From: Afipia sp. 64-13
GTDB taxonomy: Bacteria > Pseudomonadota > Alphaproteobacteria > Rhizobiales > Xanthobacteraceae
Reading direction: 5' to 3'
Length of the DNA: 64,000 bases
Assembly: GCA_001897755.1 (NCBI GenBank)
Contig: MKUJ01000014.1
Span: forward strand, 1 to 64,000
The position numbers and the translations under genes are program-made. Shown piece after piece: positions 9,773 to 20,451 of the stretch (its first letter is position 1; every line of letters begins with the position of its first letter). The notes below the pieces were generated by a model that saw only the letters and a list, made by a program, of their open reading frames with translations, ran no database searches and was not told the origin of the DNA.

Positions 9773-12724
9773 TCAGCCCAGCGCCTCGTCGAGCAGCGCC
9801 TTGAGCTGGGCGAGATGCTTCGACATCAGGCCGGTCGCGGTCGCGGCGGCCGCGGCGCGCCCGGCATAGCGCGGCCGCTTGCCGGCGGCGCCGATCTGAT
9901 TGAGCACCCACTCAAGATACGGCTCGATGAAGTGCCACGCGCCCATATTGCGCGGCTCCTCCTGGCACCAGACGAATTCCGCGCCCCTGAAGCGCTCCAG
10001 CACCTGCACCAGCGTCTTCAGCGGCACCGGATAGAGCTGCTCGATGCGCAGCAGATAGATGTCGTCGACGCCGCGCTTCTCGCGCTCCTCGTAAAGGTCG
10101 TAATAGACCTTGCCCGAGCACAGCACGACACGGCGCATCTTGTTGTCGGGGACGAGATTGATCTCGCCGCCGTGCTCGGCGTCGTCGAGCAGCACGCGGT
10201 GGAACGAGGTATCCGGCCCCATTTCGGAGAGCTTCGACACCGCGCGCTTGTGGCGCAGCAGCGACTTCGGCGTCATCAGGATCAGCGGCTTGCGGATCTC
10301 GCGCTTGAGCTGGCGGCGCAGCACATGGAAGTGGTTGGCGGGCGTGGTCGAATAGACCACCTGCATGTTGTCTTCCGCGCACATCTGCAGGAAGCGCTCG
10401 AGCCGCGCAGAGGAGTGCTCCGGCCCCTGGCCTTCATAGCCATGCGGCAGCATGCAGACGAGGCCGGACATGCGCAGCCATTTGCGCTCGGCCGAGGAGA
10501 TGAACTGGTCGAACAGCACCTGCGCGCCGTTGGCGAAGTCGCCGAACTGCGCTTCCCAGATGGTCAGCGCGTTCGGCTCGGTGAGCGAATAGCCGTATTC
10601 GAAGCCGAGCACGGCTTCCTCGGACAGCATCGAGTTGATGACCTCGTACTGGCCCTGCTCGCCGCCGAGATGGTTGAACGGCGTGTAGCGGCTCTCGTCC
10701 TCCTGATCGAACAGCACCGAATGGCGCTGCGAGAAGGTGCCGCGCTCCGAATCCTGCCCGGAGAGGCGGACGCGGTGATTTTCCTTGAGCAGCGTGCAGA
10801 ACGCCAGCGCCTCGCCGGTCGCCCAGTCGATCCCCTCGCCGGTCTCGATCGCCTTGGCACGGCTGTCGAGGAAACGCTGCACGGTGCGGTGAACGCGGAA
10901 GCCGTCCGGCACCACGGTGATCGCGCGGCCGATGTCGCGCATGACATCGAGCGACATGCCGGTATCGCCGCGGCGCGGATCCTCGCCGAGATCGGCGGAC
11001 TTGAAGCCGGCCCATTTGCCGTCGAGCCAGTCGGCCTTGTTCGGCTTGTAGCCGGTGCCGGCCTCCAGCTCGGCGTCGAGCCGGGCGCGCCAGTCGGCCT
11101 TGGCCTTGTTGACCTCGCCCTCGGTGACCACGCCCTCGGCAATCAGCCGCTTGGCGTAGATGTCGAGCGTCGAGGGATGGCCCGCGATCTTGCGGTACAT
11201 CACCGGCTGGGTGAACGCGGGCTCGTCGCCCTCGTTGTGACCGTGCCGGCGATAGCAGAACATGTCGATGACGACCGGCTTGTGGAATTTCTGCCGGAAT
11301 TCGATCGCCACCTTGGCGGCGAACACCACCGCTTCCGGATCGTCGCCGTTCACATGGAAGATCGGCGCGTCGATCATCTTCGCCACGTCCGAGGGATAGG
11401 GCGAGGAACGCGAGTAACGCGGATAGGTGGTGAAGCCGATCTGGTTGTTGACGATGAAATGCAGCGAGCCGCCGGTGCGGTACCCCTTCAGGTCCGACAG
11501 CGCGAAACATTCGGCCACCACGCCCTGGCCGGCGAAGGCGGCGTCGCCATGCATCAGGAGCGGCAGCACCGAGATGCGGTCATCCGGCGGATCGCCGTTC
11601 TGGTCTTCCTTGGCGCGCGCCTTGCCCATCACCACCGGATCGACGATCTCGAGATGCGAGGGGTTGGCGGTCAGCGACAGATGCACCTTGTGGCCGTCGA
11701 ACTCGCGATCCGACGAGGCGCCGAGATGGTATTTGACGTCGCCCGAGCCCTCGACCTCGTCGGGGTTGGCCGAGCCGCCCTTGAATTCGTGGAACAGCGC
11801 GCGGTGCGGCTTGCCCATCACCTGGGTCAGCACGTTGAGGCGGCCGCGATGCGGCATGCCGACCACGATGTCGCGCAGGCCGAGATTGCCGCCGCGCTTG
11901 ATGATCTGCTCCAGCGCCGGGATCAGCGCCTCGCCGCCATCGAGACCGAACCGCTTGGTGCCGGTGAATTTGAGATCGCAGAATTTCTCGAAGCCCTCGG
12001 CCTCGACCAGCTTCATCAGGATGGCGCGGCGGCCCTCGCGGGTGAAGGAGATTTCCTTGTCCGGACCCTCGATGCGCTCCTGAATCCACGCCTTCTGCTG
12101 CGGATTGGAGATGTGCATGAACTCGACGCCGAGCGTCTGGCAATAAGTGCGCTCGCAGATCGCGACGATCTCGCGCAGCGTGCCGTATTCGAGGCCGAGC
12201 ACGTGATCGAGGAAGATCCTGCGGTCGTAGTCGCTGTCCTCGAAGCCGTAGGAGCGCGGATCGAGTTCCTCATGATCCGGCTGGCTCTCGATGCCGAGCG
12301 GATCGAGGTTGGCGTGGAAATGGCCGCGCATGCGGTAGGCGCGAATCAGCATCAAAGCGCGCACCGAATCGCGGGTCGCCTGCAGGATGTCGGGCGCGCC
12401 CTTGAAGCCGCCCGGCGCGGCCGACTTCGCCGCGATCTTGCTGGTGATGACCTGTTCGACCTGGGCCCAGTTGCTGTCGAGCGCCGAGGTCAGCTCGTCG
12501 CTCGGGGTCGGCGGCCAGTGCGGCTTCTCCCAGGACGGCCCCCTGGCGTTGCTTTCGATATCGGCCGGGGTGTCCTTCAGGCTCTTGAAGAACTCCTGCC
12601 ATTCGGGATCGACCGAGGCCGGATCGGCCTCGAAACGGGCGTAGAGGTCGTCGATGAAGGTGGCGTTGGCGCCGTCGAGGAAGGAAGTGAGAGCGAAATT
12701 GGCGTTCGCAGCCTGGCGAGACAT
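9773..12724 (-). CDS. sucA: 2-oxoglutarate dehydrogenase E1 (thiamine diphosphate)
   Basis: Decarboxylates 2-oxoglutarate and succinylates the lipoyl domain of SucB. 983 residues, normal length. It starts with the E2-binding segment typical of the family (TSFLDGANATFIDDLYARF), then the TPP-binding core (PHRGRLNVL, HGDAAFAGQGVVAE) and the transketolase-like second half (GQDSERGTFSQRH, LPHGYEGQGPEHSSARLERF). Unlike related genomes, sucC and sucD do not lie upstream; mdh and its terminator are directly upstream, so sucA must have its own promoter in 12725-12944. Confidence 0.97.
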   Translation of the reverse strand: MSRQAANANFALTSFLDGANATFIDDLYARFEADPASVDPEWQEFFKSLKDTPADIESNARGPSWEKPHWPPTPSDELTSALDSNWAQVEQVITSKIAAKSAAPGGFKGAPDILQATRDSVRALMLIRAYRMRGHFHANLDPLGIESQPDHEELDPRSYGFEDSDYDRRIFLDHVLGLEYGTLREIVAICERTYCQTLGVEFMHISNPQQKAWIQERIEGPDKEISFTREGRRAILMKLVEAEGFEKFCDLKFTGTKRFGLDGGEALIPALEQIIKRGGNLGLRDIVVGMPHRGRLNVLTQVMGKPHRALFHEFKGGSANPDEVEGSGDVKYHLGASSDREFDGHKVHLSLTANPSHLEIVDPVVMGKARAKEDQNGDPPDDRISVLPLLMHGDAAFAGQGVVAECFALSDLKGYRTGGSLHFIVNNQIGFTTYPRYSRSSPYPSDVAKMIDAPIFHVNGDDPEAVVFAAKVAIEFRQKFHKPVVIDMFCYRRHGHNEGDEPAFTQPVMYRKIAGHPSTLDIYAKRLIAEGVVTEGEVNKAKADWRARLDAELEAGTGYKPNKADWLDGKWAGFKSADLGEDPRRGDTGMSLDVMRDIGRAITVVPDGFRVHRTVQRFLDSRAKAIETGEGIDWATGEALAFCTLLKENHRVRLSGQDSERGTFSQRHSVLFDQEDESRYTPFNHLGGEQGQYEVINSMLSEEAVLGFEYGYSLTEPNALTIWEAQFGDFANGAQVLFDQFISSAERKWLRMSGLVCMLPHGYEGQGPEHSSARLERFLQMCAEDNMQVVYSTTPANHFHVLRRQLKREIRKPLILMTPKSLLRHKRAVSKLSEMGPDTSFHRVLLDDAEHGGEINLVPDNKMRRVVLCSGKVYYDLYEEREKRGVDDIYLLRIEQLYPVPLKTLVQVLERFRGAEFVWCQEEPRNMGAWHFIEPYLEWVLNQIGAAGKRPRYAGRAAAAATATGLMSKHLAQLKALLDEALG

Positions 12725-12944
12725 AATCGCGTCCTGAATTGGATGGCGCCGAAAAACCGAATGCGCGTTCGATTTGGCGATCTCGATACGATACTCGTAC
12801 CTTTTACCCTATTTAGGGCGAAAGTTCGCGGTGAAAACACCCAAGAGCTGAATTAGCAATTCGAACTATCGCAAAACGCATGCCCTGGCGTGCGAAATAC
12901 CAAATGGAATTTTTGTCGCAGCGACCAAAGTCGCAGACGACTAC

Positions 12945-12976
12945 TGACAAAACGGCCGGTCTCGCGACCGGCCGTT
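12945..12976 (-). terminator. Rho-independent terminator of mdh
   Basis: 11-bp perfect stem, AACGGCCGGTC (12951-12961) with GACCGGCCGTT (12966-12976), loop TCGC. Leftward it is followed by TTTTGTCAG. It lies about 28 bases after the mdh stop and separates mdh from sucA transcriptionally. Confidence 0.85.
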
Positions 12977-13004
12977 CCACCAGACGAAATATTGCGGGTT
13001 TGAA

Positions 13005-14273
<1,269 letters not shown>

Positions 14274-15452
14274 TCAGGTTTCGACCAGACCCGTGCTGGC
14301 GCCGGTGGCGGTGGAGTCGCGGCGGCCGTGCGGCAGCGCGAGGTAGGATTGCGAGCCCATTTCGGTGATGCGCGAAATGGTGCGGGCGAACTCCTTGGCT
14401 TCGTAGCCTTCGTCGGCGCGGTACAGATTGGCAAGCTCGGCCTCGGCGGAGGCCATCAGCTTGACGTGGTTTTCATAGAGCGCGTCGATCAGCGCGATGA
14501 AGCGTTTGGCCGGATTGCGCTCCTCATACTGCATCACCTCGATGTCATCGATCAGCACGGTGTGGTAATCGCGCGCGATCCGCAGATAGTCGGACGGACC
14601 GAGCGGACGCTCGCAGATTTCCTCGAAGGTGAAGCGGGCCACACCATTGGCCGAACGCGGAATCTCCAGCACGCGGCCTTTCAGCTGAATCTCGCGCGGC
14701 GGCGCGGCCTCGCTGCCGGTGAGCTTGAGCCACGCGGCATCAAGCGCGGCGCGCGCCGCATCGTCCGGCGGCACCAGCCACATCTTGATCCCGGCGAGTT
14801 TCTCCATCCGGTAATCGGTGCGCGCATCGAGCCGCGCCACCATCATCCGCGCCTCGATCTGCGCGATGAACGGCAGGAACAGCGCGCGGTTGAGGCCGTC
14901 TTTATACAAATCCTCGGGCGCGACATTGGAGGTCGCCACCACCACGGTGCCAAGCTCGAACAGCCTGGAGAACAGCCGGCCGAGAATCATCGCGTCGGCG
15001 ATATCGGTGACGTGGAATTCGTCGAAGCACAAAAGCCACGCATCCTCGAAGATCGACATCGCGGTGAGCTGGATCGGATCGGCGTCGGCGATCTCTCGCG
15101 CGGCGATCTTCGAGCGAAAATTGTAGATGCGCTCGTGCACGTCGGCCATGAACTCATGGAAATGGGCGCGACGCTTGTGCGCGACGCCGCTCTCCTGGAA
15201 GAACAGGTCCATCAGCATGGTCTTGCCGCGACCGACTTCGCCGTGCAGATACATCCCGCGCGGCGGTTCGGCATCCTTGTCGGCGAACAGACGGCCGAAC
15301 AGACCGGCCTTGCGCGGCTTGTAGTGCGACAGCCGTTCGTCCAGCGCCGCCAGCGCCTCGACCGCGGCGGCCTGCGCGGCGTCGGGCTCGATCGCCTCGG
15401 AGGCGATCAGGGTCTCGTAGTGCCGGCGGAAAGCAGACAAGGGTGCATCCAT
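14274..15452 (-). CDS. zapE: Cell division protein ZapE (AFG1-like ATPase)
   Basis: P-loop ATPase of the ZapE/LACE1 family, linked to Z-ring function and protein quality control. 392 residues: Walker A GEVGRGKT (71-78) and Walker B LLCFDEFHVTDIADA, with conserved FHEFMADVHERI between them. I chose the ATG at 15452 (MDAPLSAFRRHYE), the usual family start; the upstream extension is hydrophobic but unsupported. It sits directly upstream of mdh, a conserved alphaproteobacterial neighbourhood. Confidence 0.93.
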   Translation of the reverse strand: MDAPLSAFRRHYETLIASEAIEPDAAQAAAVEALAALDERLSHYKPRKAGLFGRLFADKDAEPPRGMYLHGEVGRGKTMLMDLFFQESGVAHKRRAHFHEFMADVHERIYNFRSKIAAREIADADPIQLTAMSIFEDAWLLCFDEFHVTDIADAMILGRLFSRLFELGTVVVATSNVAPEDLYKDGLNRALFLPFIAQIEARMMVARLDARTDYRMEKLAGIKMWLVPPDDAARAALDAAWLKLTGSEAAPPREIQLKGRVLEIPRSANGVARFTFEEICERPLGPSDYLRIARDYHTVLIDDIEVMQYEERNPAKRFIALIDALYENHVKLMASAEAELANLYRADEGYEAKEFARTISRITEMGSQSYLALPHGRRDSTATGASTGLVET

Positions 15453-15521
15453 GGACCCTACCGTCCCCAGCACGGCGAAAAATGCAAGCGCCCAAAAATG
15501 CAAAGCCCTCTGCGCGGAGGA

Positions 15522-16058
15522 TCAGGCACTCAGCGCATAGGCGTCCTCGACCACATACGGCCCGCCGCCGACCGAGGCCCGCGAGGAAAACAGCACGAAG
15601 CGATCGGCGGTGAACCTGCGGGTCGGGAAATAGCCGCGCACCGACAGGTAATCGGCGACGTCGCGCGGCGCGGCGTCGCGCAGCCGCGCCAGCGTGACAT
15701 GCGGGGTGAATTTGCGGCCCTCCGGGTCGAAACCGAAACGCCGCATCAGCCGCTCCAGCTCGGCCTGCAATTCCATCAGCGGCCGGGTCGGCGTCACGGT
15801 GGCGACCACCGCGCGCGGTTTCTTGCCGCCGAAGGAGACGAGACCCTGCACCTCGACCTCGAACGGCTTGCGGTTGACCCGCTCCAGCGTCGCGGCGATC
15901 TCGCCCGCCGCGAAGCCGTCGATGTCGCCGATGAAGCGCAGGGTGACGTGGTAGTTTTCGGGATCGATCCAGCGCGCGCCGGGCAGGCCGCCGCGCAGGC
16001 TCGACAGCGTTTGGCTGATATCGGAGGGAATTTCCAACCCGGTGAACAGACGCGGCAT
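15522..16058 (-). CDS. thpR: RNA 2',3'-cyclic phosphodiesterase (2'-5' RNA ligase family)
   Basis: Member of the 2H phosphoesterase family. 178 residues with both signature HxT motifs, H37-V-T39 (YHVTLRF) and H120-V-T122 (PHVTLARL). The first ATG of the open frame is at 16118, but the ATG at 16058 gives the family start MPRLFTGLEIP. Biological substrate in bacteria is unclear; ThpR ligates or hydrolyses 2'-5' linked RNA in vitro. Located 69 bp upstream of zapE in the same direction, so possibly co-transcribed. Confidence 0.9.
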   Translation of the reverse strand: MPRLFTGLEIPSDISQTLSSLRGGLPGARWIDPENYHVTLRFIGDIDGFAAGEIAATLERVNRKPFEVEVQGLVSFGGKKPRAVVATVTPTRPLMELQAELERLMRRFGFDPEGRKFTPHVTLARLRDAAPRDVADYLSVRGYFPTRRFTADRFVLFSSRASVGGGPYVVEDAYALSA

Positions 16059-16197
16059 CACAACACTCCCCGATGCGAAAGAGGACCGGCGGGTACCCAA
16101 GCGGTGTCGTCGAATCACGCGGCGCGAATCACTGACCCGTTTTTAGCGCGCGCGCGTGACAATGCGAAGCAACTAGGGCCCCGCGCTGTGCACATCC

Positions 16198-16932
16198 TCA
16201 GGGCCGCGCGGCCGATTGCCGGGTTCCGAGGCCGCGCAGGAAGGTCTCCACGGTCGGCAGAATACGGCCGACGATCACATCGACGCCGGCGGCGGTCGGA
16301 TGCATCCCGTCGGGCTGATTGAGGTCGACCTTGCCGGCCACGCCGTCGAGAAAGAACGGGTACAGCGGCACGTCGTGCTTTTTCGCCAGCTCCGGATAGA
16401 GAGCGTTGAAAGCCTGCGCGTAGTCGGCGCCGTAATTCGGCGGCGCCAGCATACCGCACAACAGCACCGCGATGTTGCGCGCCTTCAGTTTCGTCAGGAT
16501 CTCGTCCAGCGCGGCGCGGCTGACTTTGGGATCGACGCCGCGCAGCGCGTCGTTGGCGCCAAGCTCGACGATCACTGCCGCCGTATCCGGCGGCACCGAC
16601 CAGTCGAGCCGGTCGCGGCCGCCCGAGGTGGTGTCGCCCGACACGCCGGCATTCACAATCTCGACATCGATGCCCTTGCCGCGCAGCGCCTGTTGCAGCC
16701 GCACCGGAAAGGCCGCATTGGCCGGCAGGCCGTAACCGGCGGTGAGGGAATCGCCGAGAAACACCAGCTTGACCGGCTTTGCCGGCGCGGCGGACGGCGT
16801 CTGCGCCAGCGCGGAATCAGCCATTAATATGGTCCCCAATATCGTCCCAATCAGCACGGCCATGATCGTGACGGTGCGCCAAAAGACGCGGGCCAGCCTC
16901 TCGACCGCCACGTTCAGCTTCCCATATGACAT
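16198..16932 (-). CDS. tesA: Arylesterase / SGNH-family lysophospholipase L1-like
   Basis: Exported SGNH hydrolase. From the ATG at 16932 it has 244 residues: a long basic n-region and hydrophobic signal sequence ending ADSALAQ, block I FLGDSLTAGYG with the nucleophile in GDS (S62), block III GANDALRG, and the catalytic Asp/His in PDGMHPTAAG. Start is uncertain: an ATG at 16863 would also leave a signal sequence, and neither has a strong ribosome site. The divergent ABC gene starts at 16937. The tesA/ybbA/ybbP divergent layout is the same as in E. coli. Confidence 0.9.
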   Translation of the reverse strand: MSYGKLNVAVERLARVFWRTVTIMAVLIGTILGTILMADSALAQTPSAAPAKPVKLVFLGDSLTAGYGLPANAAFPVRLQQALRGKGIDVEIVNAGVSGDTTSGGRDRLDWSVPPDTAAVIVELGANDALRGVDPKVSRAALDEILTKLKARNIAVLLCGMLAPPNYGADYAQAFNALYPELAKKHDVPLYPFFLDGVAGKVDLNQPDGMHPTAAGVDVIVGRILPTVETFLRGLGTRQSAARP

Positions 16933-16936
16933 CCGC

Positions 16937-17689
16937 ATGGACAGTCTCATCACACCCTCATCGACCACCACCGGCGCGACGCCGGACCTTATTGCCATTT
17001 CCGGCGTCAACCTGTCGCTCGGTCGTGGTGCCGCGCGGGTGCACATCCTCAAGGACGTCAGCCTGCGGATCGGCCCCGGCGAAGCCGTCGGCCTGATCGG
17101 CGCCTCCGGCTCGGGCAAATCCACCCTGCTGATGGTGATGGCAGGACTGGAGCGGCCCGACAGCGGAGAAGTGGTGATCGACGGCACCTCTTTCAACTCG
17201 CTGGACGAGGACGGCCTCGCGTGCTTTCGCGGGCGGCAGGTCGGCATCGTCTTCCAGTCATTTCATCTCATTCCGACCATGACCGCGCTGGAGAACGTCG
17301 CGGTGCCGCTCGAACTCGCCGGCAAGCCGGACGCGCATGAGCGCGCGGCGCGCGAGCTTGCCGCCGTGGGCCTCGGCGAGCGGCTGCATCATTATCCCGC
17401 GCAACTCTCCGGCGGCGAGCAGCAGCGCGTCGCGTTGGCGCGCGCGCTGGCGCCAGATCCCGCGATCCTGGTCGCCGACGAGCCGACCGGCAATCTCGAC
17501 GAGACGACCGGCCGGCAGATCGCCGACCTTCTGTTCTCGACCCAGCGCGAGCGCGGCATGACCCTGGTGCTGGTGACACACGACGCCGCGCTGGCGCGGC
17601 GCTGCGACCGCGTGGTGCGGCTGCGCGACGGCCACATCGAGGGACCGGCCACCGAGCGGCACTGGATCGAGACGGCGTCGCTGGCATGA
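16937..17689 (+). CDS. ybbA: ABC transporter ATP-binding protein, YbbA/LolD type
   Basis: ATPase partner of the following FtsX-like permease. 250 residues with Walker A GASGSGKS (55-62), Q-loop VFQSFHLIPTMTALENV, signature LSGGEQQRVALARAL, Walker B ILVADEPTGNLD and H-loop LVTHD. The type belongs to the MacB/LolD mechanotransmission family rather than classic importers. Start chosen at MDSLITPSS; an in-frame ATG at 16862 would overlap tesA coding sequence. It overlaps the permease gene by 4 bp (ATGA), implying translational coupling. Confidence 0.93.
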   Translation: MDSLITPSSTTTGATPDLIAISGVNLSLGRGAARVHILKDVSLRIGPGEAVGLIGASGSGKSTLLMVMAGLERPDSGEVVIDGTSFNSLDEDGLACFRGRQVGIVFQSFHLIPTMTALENVAVPLELAGKPDAHERAARELAAVGLGERLHHYPAQLSGGEQQRVALARALAPDPAILVADEPTGNLDETTGRQIADLLFSTQRERGMTLVLVTHDAALARRCDRVVRLRDGHIEGPATERHWIETASLA

Positions 17690-20244
17690 GCACATCCTCG
17701 TCAACGCGCGCGCCGCTGTTGCCGCTGCGCTTCGCCCTGCGCGAACTGCGCGGCGGCCTGCGCGGCTTCTACGTCTTCATCGCCTGCATCGCGCTCGGGG
17801 TGATGGCGATCGCCGGTGTCGGCGCGGTTGCGGACAGCTTAAGCAACGGTCTCGACCGGCAGGGTCGCACGCTGCTCGGCGGCGATGCGTCGTTCGTGCT
17901 GACCCAGCGCGAGGCGAGCGCGGACGAGCGCGCATTTCTCGACGCGCGCGGCCGGATCTCGGTCGCGGCAACGCTTCGTGCGATGGCGCGGGCGAACAGC
18001 GGCGAACTGGCGCTGGTCGATCTCAAGGCGGTCGATGACGCCTACCCGCTGCTCGGCGAAGTGGCGCGCGAGCCGGCGCTGCCGCTGAAGGATATTCTCG
18101 CGCAACATGACGGCGCGTTCGGCGCCGCCGTCGATCCGCTGCTCTTGGCGCGGCTCAACCTCAAGGTCGGCGACCGCGTCAGCGTCGGCGATGCGTCGTT
18201 CGTCATCCGCAGCGTGGTCAACACCGAACCCGACAAGCTGTCCGGCGGCCTCGGTTTCGGCCCGCGTTTTCTGGTCAGCATCGAGGCGCTGCGCGCCACG
18301 CACCTGTTGCAGCCCGGCAGCCTGGTGCACTGGGCCTATCGGGTCCGCCTGCCCGATGCGGCGAGCAACGAGGCCGCGACGGAGCGCCTGATCGAGAACG
18401 CCCGCGCGCAATTTCCGCAGGCCGGCTGGGAGATCCGCTCCAGCCGCAACGCCTCGCCGCAGCTCGAACGCAACATCACCCGCTTCACGCAATTCCTCAC
18501 GCTGGTCGGCCTTGCCGCGCTGCTGGTCGGCGGGGTCGGCGTCGCCAATGCGGTGCGCAGCCATCTCGACCAGCGCCGCGACGTGATCGCGACCTTCAAG
18601 GCGCTCGGCGCCACCGCGCGCGAGGTGTTCGCGATCTATCTGATCCAGGTGATGCTGCTGGCGACAACGGGCGCGCTGATCGGCCTCGTGCTCGGCGCGG
18701 CGACGCCTTACGTGATCGCCGGCGTATTCGGCAAGATGCTGCCGCTGCCGGTGGCGCCGGCGCTGCATCCGGCCGGGCTCGCGCTGGCGCTGGTCTATGG
18801 CCTCGTCTCGGCGCTGGCCTTCGCGCTGTGGCCGCTTCGCCGGGTGCATGACGTGCCGGTGGCGGCGTTGTTCCGCGAGGACATCGCACCGGAGCCGCGC
18901 CGGCCAAGGCCGCGCGATCTTGTTTTCACCGCAGCCGCCGCTCTCGCGCTCGTCGCGCTGGTGATCGGGCTTGCCTATGACAAGCGGATCGCCGCGATCT
19001 TCGTCGCCGCCAGCATCGTCGCCTTCGTGCTGCTGCGCGGCGTCGCCTCGCTGCTGATGGCGCTGGCCGCGCGGCTACCACGGCCGCGCGCGCCGATGCT
19101 GCGCCTCGCGCTCGCCAACATCCACCGGCCCGGCGCGCTGACGCCCTCGGTGGTGCTCTCGCTCGGGCTCGGCCTCGCGGTGCTGGTGACCATCACCCAG
19201 ATCGACGGCAATCTGCGCCGACAGTTCACGGCGGCGCTGCCGGAACATGCGCCGTCCTATTATTTCATCGACATTCCCGCCAACGAGGCTGCTCGTTTCA
19301 GCGACTTCCTGAAGCAAAGCGAGCCCGGCGCGCATGTCGAGAACGTGCCGATGCTGCGCGGGCGCATCGTCGCGGCGCGCGGTGTTGCCGCCGATGAACT
19401 CAAACCATCGACCGACGCCGCCTGGGTGCTGCAGAGCGACCGCGGCCTGACCTACACCAACGAGGTGCCGCGCGGCTCCAAGGTGGTGGAGGGCAAATGG
19501 TGGGGCGTAGAAAAATCCGGTGGCCCGCAGGTCTCCCTGGAGAAGAAAATTGCCGACGGGCTCGGTCTCAAGCTCGGCGACACCATCACCGTCAACGTGC
19601 TCGGCCGCGACATCACCGCGACCATCAGCAATCTGCGCACCGTGGACTGGCAGAGCCTCGGCATCAATTTCGTGCTGGTGTTCTCGCCGGACGCCTTCGC
19701 CGGCGCGCCGCACACCCATATCGCCACCCTGACCGAGCAGCACGCCAGCCCCGCGGGCGACGCAGAGCTGATCCGCCGTGTCGCTGGCGCGTTCCCCTCG
19801 GTGACCAGCGTGCGGGTGCGCGACGCCCTGCAAAGCATCGGCGCGGTGGTGACCAACCTCGTGCTGGCGATTCGCGGCGCCAGCGCGGTCACCCTGCTGT
19901 CGGCGTTGCTGGTGCTGGGCGGCGCCCTCGCCGCCGGCCATCGTCACCGGGTCTATGACGCGGTGATTCTCAAGACGCTCGGCGCGACGCGCGCGCGTCT
20001 GCTTGGCGGTTACGTGCTGGAATACCTCTTGATCGGATCGGCCACCGCGATCTTCGGCGTGGCGGCCGGCTCGATCGCCGCCTGGCAGATCGTCACCCGG
20101 CTGATGACCCTGAGCTTCGTCTGGCAGGCCGGGAGCGCCGCGTGGGTGGTGCTGGCCGCACTGGCGGTGACGATTGCCCTAGGTCTTACCGGAACATTAA
20201 TTGCGCTTCATCAGAAACCGGCGGGCGTACTGCGCAACTTATGA
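17686..20244 (+). CDS. ybbP: FtsX-like ABC transporter permease (YbbP)
   Basis: 852-residue permease with an N-terminal membrane helix (about 28-50), a large periplasmic domain, three helices around 265-390, a central pair near 405-455, a second periplasmic domain (about 500-710) and a C-terminal helix bundle ending near the last residues. This duplicated FtsX/MacB layout matches YbbP. With YbbA it forms an exporter-like complex whose substrate is unknown. The conserved pairing with TesA suggests a role in lipid or envelope handling, which is inference. Confidence 0.92.
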   Translation: MSTSSSTRAPLLPLRFALRELRGGLRGFYVFIACIALGVMAIAGVGAVADSLSNGLDRQGRTLLGGDASFVLTQREASADERAFLDARGRISVAATLRAMARANSGELALVDLKAVDDAYPLLGEVAREPALPLKDILAQHDGAFGAAVDPLLLARLNLKVGDRVSVGDASFVIRSVVNTEPDKLSGGLGFGPRFLVSIEALRATHLLQPGSLVHWAYRVRLPDAASNEAATERLIENARAQFPQAGWEIRSSRNASPQLERNITRFTQFLTLVGLAALLVGGVGVANAVRSHLDQRRDVIATFKALGATAREVFAIYLIQVMLLATTGALIGLVLGAATPYVIAGVFGKMLPLPVAPALHPAGLALALVYGLVSALAFALWPLRRVHDVPVAALFREDIAPEPRRPRPRDLVFTAAAALALVALVIGLAYDKRIAAIFVAASIVAFVLLRGVASLLMALAARLPRPRAPMLRLALANIHRPGALTPSVVLSLGLGLAVLVTITQIDGNLRRQFTAALPEHAPSYYFIDIPANEAARFSDFLKQSEPGAHVENVPMLRGRIVAARGVAADELKPSTDAAWVLQSDRGLTYTNEVPRGSKVVEGKWWGVEKSGGPQVSLEKKIADGLGLKLGDTITVNVLGRDITATISNLRTVDWQSLGINFVLVFSPDAFAGAPHTHIATLTEQHASPAGDAELIRRVAGAFPSVTSVRVRDALQSIGAVVTNLVLAIRGASAVTLLSALLVLGGALAAGHRHRVYDAVILKTLGATRARLLGGYVLEYLLIGSATAIFGVAAGSIAAWQIVTRLMTLSFVWQAGSAAWVVLAALAVTIALGLTGTLIALHQKPAGVLRNL

Positions 20245-20402
20245 CAATATGTAGCAGCTCCCCTGACGAGTTTTGCGACATTCCGCCGCGCCGGGTAACT
20301 TGCGGCGATTATGATAGTTTCCCACATATCGACAAGGTTCAGATTTCGGCTTGATACCGCCACGCAACGGCGTCAGATACGGCTCTGAACAAGTTATTCC
20401 GT

Positions 20403-20421
20403 ACTGCAGATCCCATGCAGT
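20403..20421 (+). ncRNA. Possible leader hairpin upstream of the BI-1 gene (ybhL RNA motif candidate)
   Basis: Stem ACTGCA (20403-20408) with TGCAGT (20416-20421) around a 7-base loop, extended by outer CCG/CGG pairing, about 30 bases before the BI-1 start. Alphaproteobacterial ybhL genes, which belong to the same protein family, are known to carry a single-hairpin RNA motif in the 5' UTR. I cannot verify the consensus from memory. A plausible -35/-10 pair (TTGATA at 20351, AGATAC at 20375, 18-bp gap) lies upstream. Confidence 0.35.
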
Positions 20422-20451
20422 CTCCGGATACTCTAGCAAAAGGTTTCGACA

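Noticed and set aside
9215..12856. 1213-codon open frame on the + strand opposite sucA and part of sucB
   Set aside because: Shadow of high-GC codon use; the minus-strand genes have full family motifs and the + product shows only biased composition.
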